NCBI GenBank assembly: GCA_019312695.1
Contig: JAFDCT010000139.1
Span: 1-8,003, forward strand
Source of the DNA: Deltaproteobacteria bacterium
GTDB lineage: Bacteria; Desulfobacterota; Desulfobulbia; Desulfobulbales; BM004
Length of the DNA stretch: 8,003 nucleotides
Direction: 5' to 3'
Both the position numbers and the translations under genes were made by a program. Positions 1 to 6,004 of the stretch are shown here, one piece after another (position 1 is the stretch's first letter; every line of letters begins with the position of its first letter). The notes beneath the pieces are model-generated. The model was not told the DNA's origin, did not search any database, and was given only the letters and a program-made list of their open reading frames with translations.

Positions 1-88
1 AAATTGCAATTTGGCAGCCATATGATTTAATTTAGTGTAATCTCAGTATATAAAATGATACCAGAAAATAATGACATAAACTTAGGGT

Positions 89-114
89 TTCAACCTGACA
101 ACAGGCAGGGTGAA
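89..114 (+). repeat. Imperfect hairpin in the leader upstream of rubredoxin
   Basis: A nine-base arm (89-97) and its near reverse complement (106-114) pair at 8 of 9 positions around an 8-base loop. No clear run of T follows (the sequence continues TATTTAATA), so it is at best a weak terminator for a gene left of the window, or a structured leader element. Positions 1-12 also form a perfect AT-rich palindrome (AAATTGCAATTT). No open reading frame of note was seen in 1-233, so the rest of this stretch is read as intergenic. Confidence 0.25.
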
Positions 115-140
115 TATTTAATAACAAAAACAACTTACTA

Positions 141-169
141 TTGTTTTTCAATTTCATACACTAGATAAT
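141..169 (+). promoter_or_regulatory. Weak candidate promoter for the rubredoxin operon
   Basis: TTGTTT (141-146) and GATAAT (164-169) are separated by 17 bases. The -10 element matches the sigma-70 consensus at 5 of 6 positions but the -35 at only 3 of 6. The surrounding region is very AT-rich, so chance matches are likely. Location between an empty leader and a strong ribosome binding site (222-227) is the main support. No clear Fur or PerR box was recognised. Confidence 0.2.
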
Positions 170-221
170 TATATAAATCTGTAATATATAACCTTTAACC
201 TACTAACATAAATTTAATACT

Positions 222-227
222 AGGAGG
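222..227 (+). promoter_or_regulatory. Strong Shine-Dalgarno site of rubredoxin
   Basis: A full AGGAGG ends 6 bases before the ATG at 234. It fixes the rubredoxin start and is the strongest ribosome binding site in the window, consistent with a highly expressed small electron carrier. Confidence 0.8.
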
Positions 228-233
228 TCATAA

Positions 234-395
234 ATGGGCAAGTATGTATGCAGTGTATGTGGCTATGTTTACGATCCGGCAGCAGGAGATCCAGAAAACG
301 GTGTTGCAGCAGGAACTGCATTTGAAGATCTGCCGGATGACTGGGTATGCCCGGTTTGCGGTGCTGACAAGGACCAGTTCGAACCTGAAGCATAG
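234..395 (+). CDS. rub: Rubredoxin
   Basis: This 53-residue protein is a classic rubredoxin, a soluble cytoplasmic one-electron carrier with a single Fe(Cys)4 centre. Two knuckles are visible: C6-S-V-C9-G near the start and C39-P-V-C42-G near the end. The typical aromatic and acidic core lies between them (Y11, Y13, D14-P15, F30, D35-D36-W37-V38). Length matches the family (about 52-54 residues). The ATG is fixed by AGGAGG six bases upstream. The stop codon TAG abuts the GTG of a rubredoxin reductase-like gene, so the two are co-transcribed and probably translationally coupled. In anaerobes, rubredoxins feed oxygen- and peroxide-detoxifying enzymes such as rubredoxin:oxygen oxidoreductase, rubrerythrin and superoxide reductase. 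None of those lies in this window, so the terminal acceptor here is unknown. Confidence 0.95.
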   Translation: MGKYVCSVCGYVYDPAAGDPENGVAAGTAFEDLPDDWVCPVCGADKDQFEPEA

Positions 396-1571
396 GTGAA
401 AAAATACATCATTATAGGCAACGGGGTTGCCGGCACAACTGCGGCAGAAAATATCCGCCGGAATGACAGCAACGGGCATATAACCTTAGTTAGTGTAGAG
501 GATCTCCCCTTCTATTACAGGGTCAGGCTGCCTGAAGTCCTCAGCAGGAGTATTGCAGAATCTGAGCTGATAGCAAAAAAGAAAGACTGGTATAACGAAA
601 AAAAAATTAGCCTGAAACTTAATACAGAAATAATCCAAGCCAATTCTGCAGAAAAAACTGTACTGACGGCAGATGGCGCCACCTTTGATTTCGACAGCCT
701 TCTGCTGGCCAATGGCAGCCATCCCTTCATCCCACCCATTAAAGGCGCGGGGAAAAAGGGGGTATTTACCCTCCATACCATAAATGATATCAGAATAATT
801 TCGCAGTATGCTGAAAAAGTGAATGAAATTGTTCTGATCGGCGGCGGCTTACTAGGGTTGGAAGCTGCATATGCGCTGCATAAGCTTGGTAAAAAAATTA
901 CCGTGATTGAATTCTTTCCCCGGCTTCTGCCGCGCCAGCTGGACATTGAAGGTGCGGCCAGACTCCAGCACTTTTTTGAAAATTTGGACTTTAGCTTCAG
1001 GCTGGGGGCAACAACCAGAGAGATAAAAGGAGTTGAAGGAGTTGAGCAGGTCATCCTGAAAGATAACGACAGCCTCGCAGCAGAAATGGTAATTATCTCA
1101 GCCGGTGTAAGACCCAACCTGGAACTGGCAAAGATGCTCAGTCTGGAAACAGATAAGGGTGTGATTGTCGACAAATACCTGCAGACAAGTTTGCCCGATA
1201 TTTATGCGGCAGGGGATGTCATTGAGTTCAACAGCCGCACCTTTGGCATCTGGCCTGCTGCCCTGGAGCAGGGAAAAATTGCCGGAACAAATATTTCCGG
1301 CGGCAGCGCGGTCTATGAAGGAACCACTTTATCAAATATACTTAAGGTGGCGGGTATTGATCTTGCCTCTGCCGGTGAGATTGACGAAGACAATAAATAT
1401 GAATCTAAAATTGTGACTACAGATACAATCTACAAGAAAGCAGTCATCGACAACAACAGGGTGATAGGCTGCATTATGCTGGGTGATAGAAAGAATTTCA
1501 ACCGTATCAGTAAGGCCATCTCTACCGGTGAAGATATTCTGTCGGAGTTGGACTCTCTCCTCTCTGTCTAA
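396..1571 (+). CDS. NAD(P)H:rubredoxin oxidoreductase-like FAD enzyme
   Basis: This 391-residue protein has the layout of the NADH:rubredoxin reductase / nitrite-reductase large-subunit-like branch of the pyridine nucleotide-disulphide oxidoreductase family. The N-terminal FAD dinucleotide fold has GNGVAG at 8-13. The second dinucleotide fold for NAD(P)H has GGGLLGLE at 149-156, with an acidic residue (E171) at the end of the next strand, which usually favours NADH. The late FAD motif is AAGD at 271-274. No redox-active CxxC is seen, so transfer is expected to be FAD to rubredoxin iron. The start is GTG directly after the rubredoxin TAG (stop 393-395, start 396-398). Upstream there is only a weak GAAG inside the rubredoxin end, suggesting translation by coupling. 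The rubredoxin neighbour is the main argument for the substrate. Alternatives in this family include ferredoxin or nitrite reductase components, so the exact partner is inference. Confidence 0.85.
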   Translation: MKKYIIIGNGVAGTTAAENIRRNDSNGHITLVSVEDLPFYYRVRLPEVLSRSIAESELIAKKKDWYNEKKISLKLNTEIIQANSAEKTVLTADGATFDFDSLLLANGSHPFIPPIKGAGKKGVFTLHTINDIRIISQYAEKVNEIVLIGGGLLGLEAAYALHKLGKKITVIEFFPRLLPRQLDIEGAARLQHFFENLDFSFRLGATTREIKGVEGVEQVILKDNDSLAAEMVIISAGVRPNLELAKMLSLETDKGVIVDKYLQTSLPDIYAAGDVIEFNSRTFGIWPAALEQGKIAGTNISGGSAVYEGTTLSNILKVAGIDLASAGEIDEDNKYESKIVTTDTIYKKAVIDNNRVIGCIMLGDRKNFNRISKAISTGEDILSELDSLLSV

Positions 1572-1594
1572 TCTATAAATTTGATTGGGGCCCC

Positions 1595-1632
1595 ATAAAT
1601 AAGAATAAGGGATTTATATTCTCATTTATTTT
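1595..1632 (+). terminator. Candidate terminator hairpin after the rubredoxin operon
   Basis: A 13-base arm (1595-1607) pairs with 1617-1629 at 12 of 13 positions (one A-C mismatch) around a 9-base loop, followed by four T (1629-1632). The stem is nearly all A-T, so it is weaker than a standard intrinsic terminator. Its position 24 bases after the stop of the rubredoxin reductase gene supports the role. A GGGGCCCC palindrome sits just before it (1587-1594). Confidence 0.4.
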
Positions 1633-1648
1633 GCAAAACGAAACTCAG

Positions 1649-1680
1649 TAAAGACTTCTTGTTCTGGTTGGTCTTTATTT
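1649..1680. terminator. Second hairpin in the convergent gap, possibly bidirectional
   Basis: TAAAGAC (1649-1655) and GTCTTTA (1671-1677) form a perfect 7-base stem with a 15-base loop. TTT follows on the plus strand, and on the minus strand a T-rich stretch follows after CTGAG. It lies between the ends of two convergent genes and 15 bases past the minus-strand stop, so it could terminate either transcript. The loop is long, so the assignment is tentative. Confidence 0.35.
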
Positions 1681-1691
1681 CTGCTATTTCA

Positions 1692-2609
1692 TCAGTTTTC
1701 CGATCTTTTCTGCTTCAGAGAATAATTGGCTGCCTCCCAACCGGCAACACAGCCTTCACCAACAGCCTTTGCCATCTGATACGGATGTCCGGTAATATCA
1801 CCGGCGGCATAGACCCCTGTTATATTGGTCTTTTGCTTTTTATTGCAGTCTATATGGGTGAATGTTTCTGAATCAAGCTGCACCCCGATAGTTGTAGCCA
1901 GTTCCAGGGCTCCTTTTGCTCCCAGTTCAATAAAAACACCTTCAACTTCCAACTTTGCGCCGTTTTCCAGCAGAACACCTTCAACGCTGTTCTCTCCTAA
2001 AATCTCCTTGACCCAGGTATCCTGATGGATCTTGACACCGCTTTCACTTAGCTTTTTGTGCAATTCCTTTGATACTAAAAGTTCCCTGGTTATCAGGTGA
2101 ACTTCAGAGGCATATCCAAGCATGGTCAGGGCCCCGTCCACAGCCGCACTTTCATTGCCGACAATTACGACTTTAGCATTCCGGTAAAAGTTGGCATCGC
2201 AGTCAACGCAGTAGCTCACCCCTTTACCGGAAAGTTCTTTCTCACCTTTTACTTTCAGTTTTTTTCTCGACGTGCCGGTGGCAAATATCAGGCTTCTTGT
2301 TTTAAGGGTTTTCCCGCTTTCAACACGCACAGCAAAAGTATCTGATGCATGTTCTACATGCAGAACATCTTCCGGTGCATATTCCGCCCCAAAGCTTTTG
2401 ACCTGGTCAATACCTAATGCAAGAAGTTCGGCACCTTCCCGAACACCATCAACACAGAGATAATTTTCTATATGGGCCTTGTACAGGCTGCTTCGTTCAG
2501 GCCGTCCGAGAACCAGAACCGTTGCTTTTTTGCGCACGGCATTTATAGCTGCCTGGAGACCGGCAGGACCTGCGCCGATGATAATGACATCATATAATTG
2601 TTCCGTCAT
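1692..2609 (-). CDS. Atypical thioredoxin reductase-like flavoprotein lacking NADPH motifs
   Basis: This 305-residue protein has the low-molecular-weight thioredoxin reductase layout and usual length. The FAD site is GAGPAG at 12-17, ATG is at 110-112, the redox-active pair is CVDC at 134-137 (C134, C137, followed by D138), and the C-terminal FAD motif is GVYAAGD at 265-271 with a typical tail. What is missing is the NADPH site. The usual GxGxxA is G-N-E-S-A-A at 151-156, with Glu at the second glycine. The usual HRRxxxR is T-R-E-L-L-V-S at 174-180, keeping one arginine. Pyridine-nucleotide-independent relatives are known, namely the ferredoxin-dependent flavin thioredoxin reductases of clostridia and an atypical reductase in Desulfovibrio, so the donor may be ferredoxin or another low-potential carrier. 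The ATG at 2609 has AGGAG (2618-2622) eight bases upstream. The gene is convergent with the rubredoxin operon and stands alone. Confidence 0.82.
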   Translation of the reverse strand: MTEQLYDVIIIGAGPAGLQAAINAVRKKATVLVLGRPERSSLYKAHIENYLCVDGVREGAELLALGIDQVKSFGAEYAPEDVLHVEHASDTFAVRVESGKTLKTRSLIFATGTSRKKLKVKGEKELSGKGVSYCVDCDANFYRNAKVVIVGNESAAVDGALTMLGYASEVHLITRELLVSKELHKKLSESGVKIHQDTWVKEILGENSVEGVLLENGAKLEVEGVFIELGAKGALELATTIGVQLDSETFTHIDCNKKQKTNITGVYAAGDITGHPYQMAKAVGEGCVAGWEAANYSLKQKRSEN

Positions 2610-2646
2610 ACAATTAACTCCTGTTTTTTATTAAAAAATGTCACCG

Positions 2647-2676
2647 ATAATATTCTTTTATTTTTTTTCCTGACAA
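2647..2676 (-). promoter_or_regulatory. Sigma-70-like promoter of the thioredoxin reductase-like gene
   Basis: Read on the minus strand, TTGTCA (2676-2671) and TATTAT (2652-2647) are separated by 18 bases, each matching consensus at 5 of 6 positions. The spacer is A-rich. Transcription would start about 30 bases before the ATG at 2609, leaving room for AGGAG at 2622-2618. This implies the gene is transcribed on its own. Confidence 0.5.
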
Positions 2677-2836
2677 TATCGACAGAGAAAAAAAATTCGG
2701 CTATAGTACCGAGCTTTTGCAATTTACAGCAAAAATTCCGGTCCTGGATGATTCGAGTTGCGCATAATTATAAAACAAGTTACGGAAAACTTTAAGCAAA
2801 AGGTTTGTGTTGGGCAAATTCAATAATATACAAAAT

Positions 2837-2896
2837 AACTTGCTCTCAGGTGCAGAATTTAACATGCGACCAACAAACAGAAGCCTGAAGTAAGTT
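2837..2896. repeat. Long imperfect inverted repeat before the ketosynthase gene
   Basis: AACTTGCTCTCAGG (2837-2850) and CCTGAAGTAAGTT (2884-2896) are reverse complements apart from one mismatch and one extra base, separated by 33 bases. The right arm ends 38 bases before the ketosynthase ATG. It could be a transcription-factor operator pair or a stem in the mRNA leader. The match is imperfect and the region AT-rich, so function is open. Confidence 0.35.
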
Positions 2897-2934
2897 TTCA
2901 TATTATATTAGCAGGCCACTTAAACCAAATTAAA

Positions 2935-4188
2935 ATGTCACAATTTCCTGAAGAAAAAAGAATCGTCATTACCGGCATAGGGTTGGCAGCTCCCAATGCC
3001 GATAATCTGCAGGATTATCGCAGAAACCTTCTGGCAGGCAGAAGCGGTATTTCGGAAATCGAACTCCGCTATGTCGGCAAGGTCCCGGCCGGTATATGTT
3101 CGTTCCAGGAGACAAAATACCGCAAAAAGAAGGAAAACAAGCGCGGCACAAGGGCAGGCTGCCTGGGCGTCTATGTTGCCAATGAAGCCTTGCATGATGC
3201 CGGCCTGATTGATTTTTCTCTCTACCCCAGAAACAGGGCCGGTGTTTATATTGGGTTAACCGAACATGGTACAGTTGAAACGGAAAATGAAATTTATAGC
3301 CTGAGTCAGTTTGAATTCAATACAGATTTCTGGAGTCATCACCACAATCCCCGTACGGTGCTCAACAACCCGGCAGGGGAAATTACCATGAATCTCGGGG
3401 TAACAGGCCCGCATTACAGCATCGGCGGGGCCTGTGCTGCCGGTAATGCCGCCTTGATACAAGGAGCGCAGATGCTTAAACTCGGCGAGGTTGATGTGGC
3501 TCTTGCCGGTGGTATTTCTGAAAGCACCGGTTCTTTTGGTATTTTTGCCAGCTTTAAGGCAGAAGGAGCACTTGCCGTACATGACGATCCGGCCAAGGCC
3601 TGCAGGCCTTTTGACACTGAACGTAATGGCATCGTAGTGTCAGAAGGCGCCTGTGTTTTTGTCCTGGAAAGACTTGATAAAGCCTTGGCCAGAAAGGCAA
3701 GAATTTATGGTGAACTTGCAGGATATGCCATGAATTCTGATGCCAGGGATTTCGTGCTGCCCTATGGCCCGCGGCAGACTGAATGCATGCAGCTGGCCAT
3801 TGACCAGGCCGGCCTCAAGCCTGAAGATATACATATCATAAATACCCACGCCACCGGAACCAAACAGGGTGACATTGAGGAATGTAATGCTATCCGCTCC
3901 CTTTTTACAGACTGTCCAAACACCTATATAAACAATACCAAAAGTATCATCGGACATGCCATGGGCGCAGCAGGAGTCCTTGAACTGGCAGGAAATCTGC
4001 CGGCATTTGAAGACAGCCAGGTACACCCGACAATTAATCTCGATTCACTTGATCCGGCCTGTACCTTGAACAACCTTGTAGTTAATGAACCGAAACAGCT
4101 AATGGAAGTCAACACCATTCTTAACAACTCATTTGGTATGGTAGGCATAAACTCTGTCGTTATCGTCAAAAAAATGACCTCCGGCTGA
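2935..4188 (+). CDS. FabF-like beta-ketoacyl-ACP synthase with altered gating loops
   Basis: This 417-residue thiolase-fold enzyme matches the usual FabF/KAS II length. It should condense a malonyl-ACP unit with an acyl chain held on the active-site cysteine. The N-terminal strand I10-V-I-T-G-I-G is typical. The catalytic set is complete: C167 in GACAAG (165-170), H305 in N-T-H-A-T-G-T (303-309), K336 in NTKS, and H341 in IGHAMGAAG (339-347). Two places differ from ordinary FabF. The C-terminal gate, normally NSFGFGGTN, reads NSFGMVGIN (398-406), so the gatekeeper Phe is Met402. The second loop, around 267-278 (MNSDARDFVLPY), also departs from the usual form. The ATG at 2935 gives a natural N-terminus, but no Shine-Dalgarno is visible in the A-rich leader. 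It heads a run of an ACP, two CrtI-like flavoproteins and a ketoreductase, so a specialised lipid or polyene pathway is more likely than housekeeping synthesis. Confidence 0.9.
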   Translation: MSQFPEEKRIVITGIGLAAPNADNLQDYRRNLLAGRSGISEIELRYVGKVPAGICSFQETKYRKKKENKRGTRAGCLGVYVANEALHDAGLIDFSLYPRNRAGVYIGLTEHGTVETENEIYSLSQFEFNTDFWSHHHNPRTVLNNPAGEITMNLGVTGPHYSIGGACAAGNAALIQGAQMLKLGEVDVALAGGISESTGSFGIFASFKAEGALAVHDDPAKACRPFDTERNGIVVSEGACVFVLERLDKALARKARIYGELAGYAMNSDARDFVLPYGPRQTECMQLAIDQAGLKPEDIHIINTHATGTKQGDIEECNAIRSLFTDCPNTYINNTKSIIGHAMGAAGVLELAGNLPAFEDSQVHPTINLDSLDPACTLNNLVVNEPKQLMEVNTILNNSFGMVGINSVVIVKKMTSG

Positions 4189-4238
4189 TCTCTTCAAACA
4201 GCATAATTCCGGAAATGCAAATTTAGCTGAAGATTCAA

Positions 4239-4267
4239 TTGAAAGAAAAAAAATATTCATATATATT
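4239..4267 (+). promoter_or_regulatory. Candidate internal promoter ahead of the ACP gene
   Basis: TTGAAA (4239-4244) and TATATT (4262-4267) are separated by exactly 17 bases, each matching sigma-70 consensus at 5 of 6 positions. It lies in the 103-base gap after the ketosynthase. Transcription would begin near 4275, just before the AAGGAG site at 4279-4284. It would allow the ACP and the first desaturase to be expressed independently of the ketosynthase. The gap is AT-rich, so a chance match is possible. Confidence 0.45.
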
Positions 4268-4291
4268 ATGTGATTCTTAAGGAGATACTCA

Positions 4292-4543
4292 ATGACAATA
4301 GATGAAATTAAAAATGTAATCCTGGAGATTATCCAGGATATTGATGATGAAGCGGATCTTGACAACCTTGATCCCACAGAAGCACTGCGGGATCAGTTAG
4401 ATCTTGATTCCATGGATTTTCTTGATATCGTCATGGAACTTCGCAAGCGTTATCAGATACAAATTCCTGAAGCGGACTACCCCCATCTCGCAACTCTGGA
4501 CAGTTGTGTCAATTATCTCGTGCCCCGCCTGAAAGCCGCTTAA
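4292..4543 (+). CDS. Acyl carrier protein, pathway-specific
   Basis: This 83-residue acidic protein has the size and helical pattern of a type II acyl carrier protein. The phosphopantetheine attachment serine is S40 in D-L-D-S-M-D (37-42), starting helix II (S40 to about R53, F-L-D-I-V-M-E-L), the recognition helix for partner enzymes. The third-helix region near 58-68 (I-P-E-A-D-Y-P-H-L-A-T) and the final helix follow the family plan. It must be converted to the holo form by a phosphopantetheinyl transferase, not seen here. The start is well set: AAGGAG (4279-4284) lies 7 bases before the ATG. It sits 103 bases after the ketosynthase with a possible own promoter and 7 bases before the first desaturase. 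Its place among lipid-tailoring genes suggests a dedicated carrier for their intermediates rather than the general fatty-acid ACP; this is inference. Confidence 0.93.
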   Translation: MTIDEIKNVILEIIQDIDDEADLDNLDPTEALRDQLDLDSMDFLDIVMELRKRYQIQIPEADYPHLATLDSCVNYLVPRLKAA

Positions 4544-4550
4544 AAGGCCG

Positions 4551-5972
4551 GTGAGATATTATCCATTATTGATCATTGGAGGCGGCTTATCAGGATTGGC
4601 CGCTGGTATCCGCTTTGCCCGTTTCGGTCAGAAAGTACTCATCCTCGAAAAACACTCTAAAGCCGGTGGTCTCAACTCCTATTATTACCGCAAGGGCAGA
4701 CTGTTGGAAACAGGTCTGCATGCCATTACCAACTATGCACCGCCTGAAAACAAGCATGCACCCCTGAATCGCCTGTTACGCCAGTTAAAAATTCCCCGTC
4801 GCAACTTAAAGCTTCGACAGCAACTCACCTCTGAAGTAGTCTTTCCTGAAAGAGCAAGCCTTACCTTTTCAAATGATTTCGGCCTGCTGCAATCACAGGT
4901 TGCTTTACATTTTCCCGATTCAATCGGGCAGTTTAACGCAATGAAAGATGAACTTGATCGTTATGACCCTTTTAGCCCCAGACCCAAAATATCCGCCCGT
5001 AAATTTGTCTCGTCTTTTCTGTCTGACAAACTGTTGAGAGAAATGCTTTTCTGCCCTATCATGTTTTACGGCAGCAGTGATGAGGGTGATATGGATCTCA
5101 GCCAGTTTGTCATTCTTTTTCGATCAATATTTCAGGAAGGATTGTTTAGACCTGAGGGAACGATCAAGGATCTTCTTGGTCTTCTGCTGCAGCAATACAA
5201 AGATTTTGCTGGGGAAATAGAATTTTCATCCGGTGTGGAGGAAATAATCTCAACAGACAACAAAATTACTGGTGTACGTACCCGTAAAGGTGAAAAAATA
5301 AGATGCGATTGTCTTATTTCCACTGCGGGTCTGCCGGAAACCAAAAGACTTTTTGCCGCTGCTGACTCAGCAGCAAAATTTTCAGAACTGCCGGAGGATA
5401 ATACTTGCGGTCGTATAAGTTTTGTTGAATCAATTTTTCTTTTAGAAAAATCTGCTTCTAAATGTTTTTCCCAGGGTCGTACAATCATTTTTTACAACCT
5501 GAATGAAAAATTCACCTACCGGAGGCCAGATAAAGCTATTGATTTAAACAGCGGCGTCATCTGCTTTCCGGATAACTTTGTGGGAGGACAGGAGGACAAC
5601 ACCATTCAAATACGGGTCACCCATCTTGCCAATTATGATCTCTGGTTACAGGCCTATAACGATACTGACAAATCACGATATCAAACCATGAAAATATACT
5701 GGACAGGCCGCTCAAAAAATATCATTGGCAAAATTATTGGGAATTGCTTTGAAAACATTGTATATGAAGACACCTTTACACCTGTAACTATTGAACGGTA
5801 TACTTCCCGTCTCCAGGGGGCTGTTTACGGCAGCCCGAATAAGGTCAAGGACGGCAAGACAGGCTTTGATAACCTTTATATAGTTGGTACCGACCAGGGA
5901 TATCTGGGAATAGTGGGGTCGCTGCTCAGTGGTGTAACAATGGTTAACCAGCACATCCTCAATAGAATTTAA
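4551..5972 (+). CDS. CrtI/CrtISO/RetSat-family FAD oxidoreductase, first copy
   Basis: This 473-residue flavoprotein belongs to the phytoene desaturase/carotenoid isomerase/retinol saturase superfamily. The N-terminal FAD fold shows GGGLSG at 10-15, E33 at the end of the second strand, and the G39-G40 turn that follows. The next motif, E53-T-G-L-H-A, resembles the retinol-saturase/isomerase signature (FDTGIH) more than the classical desaturase one (FDxGP). Near the C-terminus are TPVTIERYT (410-418), GAVYG (423-427) and the second FAD site with GTDQG (446-450) through G461. The family desaturates, isomerises or saturates polyene chains. Start GTG 4551 follows the ACP stop by 7 bases with only a weak AAGG before it, so coupling to the ACP is likely. 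With an ACP and ketosynthase beside it and no isoprenoid synthase, an acyl or polyene substrate is inferred; the exact reaction is unknown. Confidence 0.88.
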   Translation: MRYYPLLIIGGGLSGLAAGIRFARFGQKVLILEKHSKAGGLNSYYYRKGRLLETGLHAITNYAPPENKHAPLNRLLRQLKIPRRNLKLRQQLTSEVVFPERASLTFSNDFGLLQSQVALHFPDSIGQFNAMKDELDRYDPFSPRPKISARKFVSSFLSDKLLREMLFCPIMFYGSSDEGDMDLSQFVILFRSIFQEGLFRPEGTIKDLLGLLLQQYKDFAGEIEFSSGVEEIISTDNKITGVRTRKGEKIRCDCLISTAGLPETKRLFAAADSAAKFSELPEDNTCGRISFVESIFLLEKSASKCFSQGRTIIFYNLNEKFTYRRPDKAIDLNSGVICFPDNFVGGQEDNTIQIRVTHLANYDLWLQAYNDTDKSRYQTMKIYWTGRSKNIIGKIIGNCFENIVYEDTFTPVTIERYTSRLQGAVYGSPNKVKDGKTGFDNLYIVGTDQGYLGIVGSLLSGVTMVNQHILNRI

Positions 5973-6004
5973 TTGCGTATATATAATCAACTGACAGACT
6001 CGTT

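Larger units (their letters stand above)
2610..2934. other. Divergent 325-base intergenic region
   Basis: This AT-rich region separates the minus-strand thioredoxin reductase-like gene from the plus-strand ketosynthase. It holds the reductase ribosome binding site and promoter on the minus strand and an imperfect inverted repeat close to the ketosynthase. No convincing plus-strand promoter was found; the best is a weak TTGTGT (2805-2810), 16-base spacer, TATACA (2827-2832). Short reading frames crossing the region lack ribosome binding sites and recognisable motifs and are not called. The length leaves room for a regulatory site or a small RNA, but nothing specific can be claimed. Confidence 0.5.

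Noticed and set aside
160..195. Possible PerR/Fur-like AT-rich operator before rubredoxin
   Set aside because: The stretch is AT-rich but no good match to an inverted TTATAAT-type box could be aligned; composition alone explains it.
515..1174. 219-residue minus-strand reading frame opposite the rubredoxin reductase gene
   Set aside because: It lies fully antisense to a gene with clear FAD and NAD motifs, is low-complexity in Ser/Leu/Pro, and has no recognisable domain; it is a shadow frame.
2701..2901. 66-residue minus-strand frame in the divergent intergenic region
   Set aside because: No ribosome binding site, no recognisable motif, and it lies upstream of the promoter region of the thioredoxin reductase-like gene; not called as a gene.
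3640..4026. 128-residue minus-strand frame inside the ketosynthase
   Set aside because: It is antisense to the ketosynthase coding region with conserved catalytic residues and has no motif or ribosome binding site support.
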